Shown in pieces: positions 53,673-61,732 of a DNA stretch of 64,000 nucleotides (the first letter of the stretch is position 1; the number at the start of each line of letters is the position of its first letter). The notes under the pieces were generated by a model. It made no database searches. It worked only from the letters and a program-made list of their open reading frames with translations, and was not told the origin of the DNA. Source of the stretch: Prevotella histicola JCM 15637 = DNF00424. Lineage in GTDB: Bacteria > Bacteroidota > Bacteroidia > Bacteroidales > Bacteroidaceae. Where the stretch lies: the NCBI RefSeq assembly GCF_000613925.1, contig NZ_BAJX01000001.1, positions 62,001 to 126,000 of the forward strand, given 5' to 3'. The position numbers and the translations under genes were made by a program.

Positions 53673-54005
53673 ATGATAATAGATTTTGATAAGATTAAAG
53701 AGGAGCACATAGATGGCTTCAAAGGTGGTGAAGGGAAACTTGATATGCGTGCTTATGTTGATGATAAAGCACGTATTATGTATTCAACATTACGACCAGG
53801 TGCTTTTAGTGGGAAACACCAGCATGTCGGAACCTTCGAAGTTATGTATGTCATTAGTGGGGAGTTAACAGTACATTATGATGATAAGACTGAAGTTGCT
53901 AGGGTAGGTCAGTTACATTATTGTCCGGAAGGGCATTTTCACTGGTTTGAGAATTGTACAGACCATGATGTAGTATATTTAGCTATTGTACCAACATTAG
54001 GATAA
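53673..54005 (+). CDS. Cupin-domain protein
   Basis: 110 residues. The cupin metal motif 1 is GKHQHVGTFEVMYVISGEL (two His and one Glu) and motif 2 GQLHYCPEGHFHWFEN. A small single-domain cupin, possibly a sugar-isomerase-like or ligand-binding protein; no specific role can be read. It is the last housekeeping-type gene before the accessory region. Confidence 0.82.
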   Translation: MIIDFDKIKEEHIDGFKGGEGKLDMRAYVDDKARIMYSTLRPGAFSGKHQHVGTFEVMYVISGELTVHYDDKTEVARVGQLHYCPEGHFHWFENCTDHDVVYLAIVPTLG

Positions 54006-54089
54006 TAGATTAATTATTATATGAGTTCACATGGACCGTATAATGATCACCTTTCAATTGCATTCTTTTTTTAATAACAAAATAGATGC

Positions 54090-54126
54090 TTATTTAACGT
54101 GAGTTCTACGAACTCACGTTAAATAA
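54090..54126. repeat. Long perfect palindrome
   Basis: 17-bp perfect stem TTATTTAACGTGAGTTC / GAACTCACGTTAAATAA with loop TAC. It lies 84 bases after the cupin stop and has no T run, so it is a weak candidate terminator and a good candidate protein-binding or recombination site. Confidence 0.7.
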
Positions 54127-54128
54127 AT

Positions 54129-54213
54129 GTTGCTATCACTTTTAACACTTCAAATAACATGCTAATAACAAGGAGGTTAAGTAGCAATACGACATGACAG
54201 AAGTGACAGCAAC
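54129..54213. repeat. 85-nt inverted-repeat element, copy A (left edge of the accessory region)
   Basis: The left arm GTTGCTATCACTT is answered by the right arm AAGTGACAGCAAC (12 of 13 pairs). The first 18 bases match the reverse complement of 60328-60345 at 17 of 18 positions. Confidence 0.6.
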
Positions 54214-54287
54214 TTTGGAAAACAGGTCTTATCAACGTCTATTATGCAACTTTGTGTATGTCGTATTTTTCGTTTTCCAACTCATAA

Positions 54288-54560
54288 TTAATGCCAAATC
54301 TTCTTAGAGGTATATAGAGTAAGTACAGTAATATTATCCTTGTTGTAACCTATCCTGTCAACAATAAAACAGAGTTGAGTACCATCATAGCCCTCTATCT
54401 GCATTTTTGCTACAACTCCCGTTTTTGCCATAACCCAATAGATCTTGCAGCCGAACTGATTCATCTGGTCTATGTAACTTTGGAAGTTTTGGCTACGTTC
54501 AATGACATTCTCGTTAGGAGAAATTTCAAAATCTTTTAATGAAATTAATTTTGTATCCAT
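54288..54560 (-). CDS. Hypothetical protein
   Basis: 90 residues from the ATG at 54560 (MDTKLISLKDFEISPNENVI); a longer in-frame start at 54611 adds a hydrophobic, non-conserved-looking stretch. It reads as a small alpha/beta cytosolic protein with VIERSQNFQSYIDQMNQFG and a beta hairpin near VVAKMQIEGYDGTQLCFIVD. The family was not recognised. It lies inside the accessory region, divergent from the GG-leader peptide gene. Confidence 0.45.
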   Translation of the reverse strand: MDTKLISLKDFEISPNENVIERSQNFQSYIDQMNQFGCKIYWVMAKTGVVAKMQIEGYDGTQLCFIVDRIGYNKDNITVLTLYTSKKIWH

Positions 54561-54654
54561 ATAGACATAAATAATGTGTAAATAGTAAACGACGCTACAA
54601 ATATACCACAAATACTCATAAAATACATTTTTTTTAAAATAATACTGACTTTTC

Positions 54655-54685
54655 TTGTTATAAACAATATAGATATATATATTTG
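54655..54685 (+). promoter_or_regulatory. Promoter of the GG-leader peptide gene
   Basis: TTG at 54655-54657, a 20-base spacer, and TATATTTG at 54678-54685, about 140 bases before the ATG at 54825. A long leader is implied. Confidence 0.5.
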
Positions 54686-54824
54686 CAAAATATAATTAGA
54701 ATAAAAAAAGAATTGATTAAATGGTTCTATTGTATAGAAAAAATAAAAGCTTGTTGTTTCGGTTAACAAACTCGGCGAATCAATGAGAATGTATAATATT
54801 CGAGTCTATCTAAAATTTAATAGT

Positions 54825-55034
54825 ATGAAAGTATTCAAAAAACAATCCAAAAACTTATGTTTGCAACCCGAAGATTTGCGTGCAATTCGTGGTGGAAGTG
54901 CAGAAAATGTAACAAGTAATAATCTTGCAAGTGAAGCAAGTTTTCCATGCACGGTAAGAGAGAAAGATGGTTCAATACGCACAAAACAAGTTTCTTCCGT
55001 TCAAGAATGCTTAGAGTTTGCAGGAAAGTGTTAA
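54825..55034 (+). CDS. Double-glycine leader peptide, GG-Bacteroidales natural-product precursor-like
   Basis: 69 residues from the ATG at 54825 (an in-frame ATG at 54783 adds 14 residues outside the leader pattern). The leader MKVFKKQSKNLCLQPEDLRA then IRGG is 24 residues long, with the basic start, the E/D-L-x-x-I spacing and the final Gly-Gly cut by C39 peptidases. The predicted core (25-69) is polar and has three Cys (residues 42, 62 and 69, the last being the C-terminus). It resembles the Bacteroidales GG-leader precursor family. Whether the product is a bacteriocin, a RiPP or a signal is not known. It is followed by a hairpin terminator, and by the stubs of C39 machinery further down. 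Confidence 0.65.
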   Translation: MKVFKKQSKNLCLQPEDLRAIRGGSAENVTSNNLASEASFPCTVREKDGSIRTKQVSSVQECLEFAGKC

Positions 55035-55045
55035 TGACAAGGTAA

Positions 55046-55083
55046 CGAAAACTAGTCAGTACTAAATTATTGACCAGTTTTCG
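55046..55083 (+). terminator. Terminator after the precursor gene
   Basis: Stem CGAAAACTAGTCA / TGACCAGTTTTCG with one internal mismatch, then TGTTTCTTTC, 12 bases after the stop. Confidence 0.65.
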
Positions 55084-55107
55084 TGTTTCTTTCAATTTAT
55101 ACATTTT

Positions 55108-55897
55108 ATGAAAAAAATATTTATAGTCCTTTTGTTATTTTTTTTCTCACTTGAATTTGTCAAAGGTCAGACCTCTAAGCTTGGATATGAGGTCTCGGAC
55201 TCTGCAGGGGTCCTTGAACTTGTAAAATGGGAAAGAAAAGATAGTATAGTGGATTTAACTAAAGAAGATAATTTAAAACAGGTTAAGGCTATAGGAAATT
55301 GCTGTTTTGTTTTTAACGATTACATTAAAACGGTCATACTTCCCGAAGGTGGAAATAATCAAAGGAAGAGCTTTTGATACTTGTAAAAATCTACATCATA
55401 TATATCTGCCAAATTCTCTGAGAATTATTGGACAAAATTCTTTTAATATGTGCGAAAATTTACGTTTAGACTCACTGCCCCCAAATCTTAAAAGGATAGA
55501 ATATGGGGCATTTTGGGATTGTTGCAGGATTACAATTTCAAAAATACCAAATACTGTTACTTATATAGGGGGTAAGGCATTCACATTGTGTGAAAGCATA
55601 CAGGAATTGGTATTGCCCGATTCTATCATAGAAATAAAAGAACGCACTTTTGCAGGTTGTAAAGGATTAAAAAAAATAAAACTTCCCAATTCTCTGCAAA
55701 CTATAGAGAAATATGCTTTTGCACGTTGTTTAAGTTTGGATGAAATTTCCTTACCTGCATCTATTCAAAAGATAGGGATACAAGCTTTTATTGGTTGCAT
55801 TTCATTAAGATTAGTTATCCTATCCCCAAAGGTGGAAGTAGAAAATAATGCCTTTGACTTGTGCAAGAATGTTGTAATAAAAGAAATTCAAAAGTGA
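55108..55897 (+). CDS. BspA-like leucine-rich repeat protein (frameshifted at about 55347)
   Basis: Exported protein with signal peptide MKKIFIVLLLFFFSLEFVKG. The first frame ends ILPEGGNNQRKSF; the second carries VEIIKGRAFDTC and then about six BspA-type LRR_5 repeats of 23 residues (LPNSLRIIGQNSFNMCENLR, LPDSIIEIKERTFAGCKGLK, LPASIQKIGIQAFIGCISLR). The shift is +1: either an extra G or the loss of GT from GGTGTGG (LPEGVEIIKGRAFD would be canonical). About 262 residues in total. BspA-like LRRs act in surface adhesion; here it sits inside a peptide-export-like cluster, so its role is open. The stop overlaps the next GTG start (GTGA). Confidence 0.78.
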
Positions 55898-56286
55898 CAT
55901 TAATAGCTTATATTCTTAGACTACTGAAAGTACCCTTTACAAATAAGAATTTGAGAGGATTTTTTTGGACTCACCCTGATAGGGATAATCTATTAGGGTA
56001 TGCAAGGATATTATCTTATTATGGGATTAAAATAAATGCAAAAATAATCGATAGTTTAGATTCTATAGACAAACAAGAACTTCCATACCTTTATTTTGGA
56101 AGAGAAAAGTTTATAAAACATTATTGCAAAAAAGATAAGAGCAAAGATAGCACAAAAAATTATATAATATTATCACATTATAAATGGTTTGAAAATGATC
56201 ATATAGGAAAAACTCCTACATACATCCTAAATGGAGAAAAACTTCCATCAGGAATAACGATATTAGATATTATTAATGCATCTTAG
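55894..56286 (+). CDS. Short protein with C39-like N-terminus and thioredoxin-like C-terminal tail
   Basis: 130 residues from the GTG at 55894, which overlaps the upstream stop as GTGA. Residues 1-75 (LIAYILRLLKVPFTNKNLRG, FFWTHPDRDNLLGYARILSY, YGIKINAKIID) follow the pattern of the catalytically dead C39-like domain that precedes vitamin K epoxide reductase in Bacteroidetes. The last 30 residues (IGKTPTYILNGEKLPSGITI) match the tail of the thioredoxin domain that ends such fusions. The membrane VKOR core between them is missing. I read it as an internally deleted fusion gene that has stayed in frame; alternatively a stand-alone small C39-like protein. From memory of family patterns, not from a search. 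Confidence 0.45.
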   Translation: MTLIAYILRLLKVPFTNKNLRGFFWTHPDRDNLLGYARILSYYGIKINAKIIDSLDSIDKQELPYLYFGREKFIKHYCKKDKSKDSTKNYIILSHYKWFENDHIGKTPTYILNGEKLPSGITILDIINAS

Positions 56287-56288
56287 TT

Positions 56289-57107
56289 ATGAAACAGAAT
56301 TATTTAGTCCTCTTTTTACTCATCCCTTTACAAGTTTTCGCTCAGAAAACAAATAATAATTATGAATGTATTTACGAATACACTGTAAAAACAGCGAATG
56401 CCGAAACAGAAACTTATACAGCGATATTGCAGTTTGATGCTATTCACGCTAAGTTTGTCGACTATGCTGCTTTTCAGTTAGACTCTTTGATGCAGACAGG
56501 ACAAGCAACCGAAGAGCAGGTAAAGAAAGCAGAAGAGCGCATGGTGAAAACCGCCTACTACTTTGACCAAACTACCTTTGTAAATGTGGCAGATAAATCA
56601 ATCTCCGTGTACAGTGTTATCCCTCCAAGTCTTTATTTTTATCAAGAGGGGATGAATGGTATTTCATGGCAACTTACCGAAGAGATCGATACTATATGCG
56701 GCTATCTATGTAATAAAGCGGTAGGAGAGTATGGCGGACGTACTTGGAATGCTTGGTTCTCATCAGAAATTCCATCCCAATTCGGACCTTGGAAGTTTGG
56801 TGGATTGCCTGGACTGATAATGTATGCTTGTGATACCGATAAAATCCACTGCTTTAAAGCTATTACGTTTAGGCAAGGTGCTACGCCAATCACTGCGCCT
56901 AAAATATCCAATAGCATTACTACCAGCCGTGAAAAATTTATCAAGGCAAAAAATCACTTTGAAGAAAACCCGATAGCCAACATCCCTACTGAGAGCATTA
57001 CGGACATGAGAGTGGAAAAAGGCGACGGTGGAAGCAATTCTATTTTTATCAATGGGGTACAAGTACGCCTACGGACAAATGGCTATGTGCCTTTAGAGAT
57101 TAAATGA
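56289..57107 (+). CDS. GLPGLI family protein
   Basis: 272 residues, exported (MKQNYLVLFLLIPLQVFAQ). The family-defining GLPGLI motif is in GPWKFGGLPGLIMYACD near residue 177, preceded by YEYTVK, LCNKAVGEYGGRTWNAWFSS and IPSQFGPW. GLPGLI proteins of Bacteroidetes are usually paired with CarboxypepD_reg outer-membrane proteins, as here. It starts 2 bases after the preceding stop and overlaps the next gene's ATG by 4 bases. Confidence 0.9.
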   Translation: MKQNYLVLFLLIPLQVFAQKTNNNYECIYEYTVKTANAETETYTAILQFDAIHAKFVDYAAFQLDSLMQTGQATEEQVKKAEERMVKTAYYFDQTTFVNVADKSISVYSVIPPSLYFYQEGMNGISWQLTEEIDTICGYLCNKAVGEYGGRTWNAWFSSEIPSQFGPWKFGGLPGLIMYACDTDKIHCFKAITFRQGATPITAPKISNSITTSREKFIKAKNHFEENPIANIPTESITDMRVEKGDGGSNSIFINGVQVRLRTNGYVPLEIK

Positions 57108-59700
57108 TGATGAAAAGATTACTCCTTTATATTCTCTGTCTTTTCGTTTGGATACAAGCACAAGCTCAAGAAACTATACGTTGACTGGAATTGTGTCGGA
57201 CTCTAATGGTATGCCAATAAGAAATGCCAATGTGCAGATTTTAGAAAATAACAAGCCCATTGCCTATACCTTTACCAATGAGAAGGGAAGCTATGCTTTA
57301 AGCTACAATAGTGTTAAAACGCAGGTGCTACTTTCTATCGGACATATATCGTTTGAGAAAACCAAGCTAGTAATAGATAGCAAAGAAACAAAAAAGAACA
57401 TTACATTACTTGAAAAAAAGATGCAGTTAAGGGAAGTTGTTGTAAAGGCTCCACAAATAATTCAGCACGGCGATACACTTTCCTATCGGTTGAGTTCTTT
57501 CGCAGGAAAGGGCGATTACACGCTTAGAGATGCGATGAAGCGATTGCCCGGTATAGAGGTAACTAATTCGGGAAGTATAAAATATCTAGGAAAGGATATT
57601 TCCAATTTTTACATTGAGGGAATGGATCTTCTTGGTGGACAATATAATGTAGCCACAAACAATATTCCAGCAGACTACGTTACATCTCTGCAGGTGTTGA
57701 ATAATCATAAAGACGCCAAAATGGACAAAGACGTGCTATCTGATGATGTGGCAATAAATATAAAACTTTCAAAGCACGCCAAGTTTAAACCAGTCGGGAC
57801 ATATGAAGCAATTGGAGGTTTAGGCAGTAATGGAGGACTTTACCAAACTAATGGAGCTGGTATGTTCTTCAAATCGCGTATGCAACTTTTGGGAACATTT
57901 AAGATAGGGAACATAAGGGAGTTTGCTACCGATGAAAATATCAATCATTTTCTAAACGACCAGTTAGAATCTTACGGTGTAAAACTATTGGGTAACTTAT
58001 CTTCTTCTAGTGCACCACTCAAAAGAGAAAGGTATATCCATCCCAAAGATTATTCCGCTAGCTTCAATCTACTCTATAAACTGTCGGAAAACAAGTCGTT
58101 AAGAACAAATGTAGGCTATGCTTATTCCCAATGTAACTATGCTTACAATCATAAGATGTTTTTTGGTAATGGTTTGGACGAATTAGTGCAAGATTATCAA
58201 TACCAATCTGCCTCTACACTTCACAAGCCTACCCTGACTATCGAATACAAGGACAATAGCGATAAACGATATATCACCAATCGGTTTTCATCAGTGGCTT
58301 CGTTCGTAAAATCAGAATTGCCAACAGTTGAAAACAATAGCAATTCGGTCTTTCAAAATGAGAAATATCACGATTTAGGTTTTTCCAACAACCTTTCCAT
58401 ACGTTGGAAAACAAATAAGTTTCGCTGGAGTCTTTCTTCTCTTCTCAGTTATACTACTATGCCTAATGGCACTATTCGCGTTTCACACGTAGGAGTAGCC
58501 TCTTTTCAGCAAAGTGCAAACAGCAAACAGTTTACGAATCAGGAAACTATTTCTGCCACTTATGAAAGAAGAGCCTCACGAGTTTATTTTCCTCTTTCAT
58601 TCCAATATCGTAGCGAAAGGGTTAATTCAGCTTTGATAACTGATGACTATTCAGGCTTTAACCTAGTGAGGGGAAATGAATTAGATTTTTCATTCTCTCC
58701 ACAATATGAATATACCCACCCACAACGGAAATATAATTTCAAGGCAGGCGTATCATTGGCTACAACAAGAATCGATTTTGAAAATGAGGGAACAACTCCA
58801 TTAAAGAAGCAGAAATGGAGCTTTGTAATTAATCCTTCATTTTATTTTCTCTACAATGTTACACCAAGAGCTACGATAAGGATTCAAGGGGCTTTTGCAA
58901 ACAAGATAGGTGATTTGGCTGATTTTATAACAGCACCGATACAAACCAGTCTGAACTATCAAAGGTACAGTTTAGGGATCTTGAGTGAGAATAGGAGTGT
59001 TACGCTCAATGCTATTTACGATTTAAAATATCCAATAGAAATGTTTTTTCTTAATTTTGGTATAGGCTACACACATCAGCACAACAATTTATTGTCGGCA
59101 CAGAATGTGTCGCAAACATTGATTAAGGAATGTCCGGCACTAAGTCCTAACGGCACTGACAATATTAATACCTATTTCAATATTACAAAACAGGTAAAAG
59201 CTATCAACACCAAGTTTTCGCTGTACGGAATTTATATGCACAGCAAGAGCTTGATGATGCAAAATAGTATGATTTACAGCTATTCGTGGAACAGTCTAAA
59301 TGTAGCTCCATCTGTTTCATTCAAACCTGTTTCTTTTATGGAGTTATATTATACTTATAGCTTTTCAAAGAACTTTACAAAGGTACAAAACGTGTCAAAA
59401 TCTTTCTTGTCGCAAACACATGATATCAACTTGGTATTACAGCCTGTAACAAATCTGCAATTCAAGGCAATGGCAGATATTTCAACAAAGGAAATGTATC
59501 AAGATCTTACCAAGACTATGGCTATCTTCGATGCAGGGGTCAGTTACAGACACAAAGCATTTCGTTTCAGTATTGATATGAGAAATATTTTCAATCAGCA
59601 GTATTATAGTTACACCATTTTTAACATGATGAATACCTACGTTTACAGTTATCACATGAGAGGGAGAGAGTTGCTTTTTACTATTTCATTAACAAAATAA
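57104..59700 (+). CDS. CarboxypepD_reg-like outer-membrane beta-barrel protein (frameshifted at about 57171)
   Basis: About 865 residues. The true start is the ATG at 57104, overlapping the GLPGLI stop (ATGA), with signal peptide MMKRLLLYILCLFVWIQAQA. The frame then breaks after AQAQE; restoring one A (CAAGAAACTA to CAAGAAAACTA) gives ENYTLTGIVSDSNGMPIRN and continues to 59700. The domain order is a carboxypeptidase-regulatory-like domain (22-100, TGIVSDSNGMPIRNANVQIL), a plug-like segment (LREVVVKAPQIIQHGDTLSY, RLPGIEVTNSGSIKYLGKDI) and a large barrel ending RELLFTISLTK. This type commonly sits next to GLPGLI genes and peptide exporters. Confidence 0.85.
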
Positions 59701-59702
59701 GA

Positions 59703-59974
59703 ATGGCAGGTTTTGTTTTTATAAAGCAACATGACGCTATGCAATGTGGAGCAGCATGCATAGTAATATTATGCCATTTATATGGCAAAAAATATTCTCT
59801 ACAACAAATATCAAAGAGCTTAGAAAGTTCAAAAGGTGGAGTTTCTATGTATGATATTAGTGAACTAGCAAAAAAATAGGATTAAAATGTAATGGGAAAA
59901 TAGTATCTCTTGATATACTAAAGACTTATGAAAAACATCTTACAATTCCGAATACAAAAAGACTTGATAATTAA
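59703..59974 (+). pseudogene. Truncated, frameshifted C39-peptidase ABC exporter (N-terminal stub)
   Basis: MAGFVFIKQHDAMQCGAACI then VILCHLYGKKYSLQQISKSL is the start of a C39 bacteriocin-processing peptidase: Gln8 and Cys14 of the KQHDxMxCGxA motif are present. Frame 1 stops after ELAKK. Adding one A to an A7 run gives ELAKKIGLKCNGKIVSLDIL, which continues about 30 residues to a stop at 59974 (TKRLDN). There is no catalytic His, transmembrane or ATPase region; the sequence after it is intergenic repeat. It is 2 bases after the CarboxypepD_reg gene, as in intact GG-leader loci. The exporter was probably lost by deletion. Confidence 0.75.
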
Positions 59975-60038
59975 AAGAAAACCTATTATTTCCGCTTTCA
60001 TAACTCACGCTGTACCAATAGGTTACAAAACCGAAAAT

Positions 60039-60141
60039 AAAAGGTGCCCTTTTGCGTTCCAAAAGAGCACCTTTTACACCTCAAAAGGGCATCTTTTACA
60101 ATGTAAAAGAGCGTCTTTTAATTTACTAAAGAGCACCTGCT
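60039..60141. repeat. 22-nt-period palindrome array 3 (five units, last degenerate)
   Basis: Units at 60039 (AAAAGGTGCCCTTTT), 60061 (AAAAGAGCACCTTTT), 60083 (AAAAGGGCATCTTTT), 60105 (AAAAGAGCGTCTTTT) and a decayed one at 60127, each 22 nt apart. Orientation alternates compared with arrays 1 and 2. Confidence 0.85.
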
Positions 60142-60260
60142 ATTTTCTATTTATGAATCTTTATTACAACATTTCCAATGTCCCTTTTCTTTTCATAACA
60201 AACGAGTATTGTACCTTCTGCATAGTTATAAGAACACCATAAAAACGACTGCTTTTCAAT

Positions 60261-60345
60261 TTTCCTGTCACTCCCTTCACCCTTCCTCACATCACAACGT
60301 ATTGATAACAAGATGTTTATGAGAAATGTTAAAAGTGACAGCAAC
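60261..60345. repeat. 85-nt inverted-repeat element, copy C (right edge of the accessory region)
   Basis: The right arm GTTAAAAGTGACAGCAAC (60328-60345) is the reverse complement, 17 of 18, of the left end of copy A. The left arm TTTCCTGTCACTCC is more decayed. The element is inverted relative to copy A. Confidence 0.55.
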
Positions 60346-60481
60346 TAAAAGAAAAATAAAATAGGGCTTATGAGCAACAATGATTATTATGCTGACGAGA
60401 ATTTAAGAATTATAATAATCTCAGAAATATAGAAACGTTATTGCTTCTACATTTGTGATATAGCCGGTGTATCTTAAAGCT

Positions 60482-61729
60482 TTATTCGTAATGCATTGAT
60501 TTAGCTGGATGAATATGACTGATAAGATAACTTGGTGCTATAAGAATAACTAAACATACCAGCATTGTTACCATGTTTAGTGCGATAATAAGTGGAATGT
60601 TGATTTCTACAGGAACTGTGTTGACATAATAAGTTTGAGGATCAAGTTTTACAAGTCCTGTCCAAGATTGAAATAATATGCAGCCAAGTCCTATAATATT
60701 ACCCCATAAGAGTCCTTTACCAATAATAAAGGTTGCAAACCAAAGGAAGATGTGTCGTATCTGTCTGTTACGTGATCCTAAAGCCTTCAAAATACCAATC
60801 GTCTGTGTCCGTTCAAGGATAATGATAAGAAGGCCTGAAATCATAGTTACACCAGCTACGGAGATCATAAGTGCAAGGATTATCCAAACATTCATGTCCA
60901 TCAAATCTAACCATGAGAATATTTGTGGGTTTTGTTCTATGATGTTTTCTGATGAATAAGTACCTCCATAGTGGTCAACAGTATTCTTTACCTTATTAAG
61001 AACACGCATAGATATAGGAGTAAGTTGGGAGAATTTGTCGACTTGTAGTTCGGCGCCACTATACTGGTCAGGCTCCCAACCATTTAGTTTGTTCGTAGTA
61101 TATATATCAGTGAAGCATATCTGCGAATCAAACTGTTTCATATTTGTTGCATAGATACCTGTGATAGTGAACTTACGTGTACGTACCCCTTGCTTATTTA
61201 TGAAATATGCGAAGATACGTTGCCCAACCTTCAGATTTAGCTTATCAGCAATAGTCTTTGATATAACTATTTTTTGTTGGCTCTCATTATCATGAAAGTG
61301 TGGGAGTGATCCCTCCACCATGTTCTCATGGATAAATGTAGAGTCGAAATCAGGGCCAACTCCTTTTAGCAATACTCCAAGGAAGTCATTATCTGTCTTC
61401 AGTATACCTTGCGTATAATCATAGCGCTGTACATGCTTGATTCCAGGCGTTATCTGTAGAGCCTTGACCAAAGAGTCCGTAATTTGGATAGGGTATTGCT
61501 CTGAACTTTGGAGCGTAAGGAAATTCGCTACTGTTATATCACTACCAAATCCTACTACTTTATTGCGAATTGTATGTTTAAATCCTAAGACAACACCAAC
61601 TGAGATAATCATAACCGCAAGTCCAATAGCCACACCTATAGTGGCAATGCGGATAGCAGGCTTAGACACTTTACGTGTTCTATCACCTCCGTTATAAATC
61701 TTTCGGGCAATAAAAAGTGGATAATTCAT
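60482..61729 (-). CDS. LolC/LolE-like ABC transporter permease (FtsX-type)
   Basis: 415-residue inner-membrane permease of the lipoprotein-releasing type. N-terminal MNYPLFIARKIYNGGDRTRK and IRIATIGVAIGLAVMIISVG (first membrane helix) precede a large periplasmic MacB-PCD-like domain. Three further helices follow, including VWIILALMISVAGVTMISGL and the FtsX motif ERTQTIGILKALGSRNRQIR. It probably extracts outer-membrane lipoproteins with an ATPase encoded elsewhere. It starts 3 bases downstream of the aminotransferase stop, so they are cotranscribed. Confidence 0.87.
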   Translation of the reverse strand: MNYPLFIARKIYNGGDRTRKVSKPAIRIATIGVAIGLAVMIISVGVVLGFKHTIRNKVVGFGSDITVANFLTLQSSEQYPIQITDSLVKALQITPGIKHVQRYDYTQGILKTDNDFLGVLLKGVGPDFDSTFIHENMVEGSLPHFHDNESQQKIVISKTIADKLNLKVGQRIFAYFINKQGVRTRKFTITGIYATNMKQFDSQICFTDIYTTNKLNGWEPDQYSGAELQVDKFSQLTPISMRVLNKVKNTVDHYGGTYSSENIIEQNPQIFSWLDLMDMNVWIILALMISVAGVTMISGLLIIILERTQTIGILKALGSRNRQIRHIFLWFATFIIGKGLLWGNIIGLGCILFQSWTGLVKLDPQTYYVNTVPVEINIPLIIALNMVTMLVCLVILIAPSYLISHIHPAKSMHYE

Positions 61730-61732
61730 TTA

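Larger units (their letters stand above)
59975..60481. other. Non-coding right flank of the accessory region
   Basis: About 500 bases with the palindrome array 3 (60039-60141) and the inverted-repeat element copy C (60261-60345). A 104-codon open frame across the array (59928-60242) is low-complexity repeat translation and is not a gene. Confidence 0.65.

Noticed and set aside
55011-55211. Minus-strand open frame overlapping the precursor and LRR gene start
   Set aside because: It is a reverse-strand shadow of the precursor gene and its terminator, without family features.
59928-60242. 104-codon open frame at the end of the accessory region
   Set aside because: It translates straight through the palindrome array and has no protein-like composition or start context.
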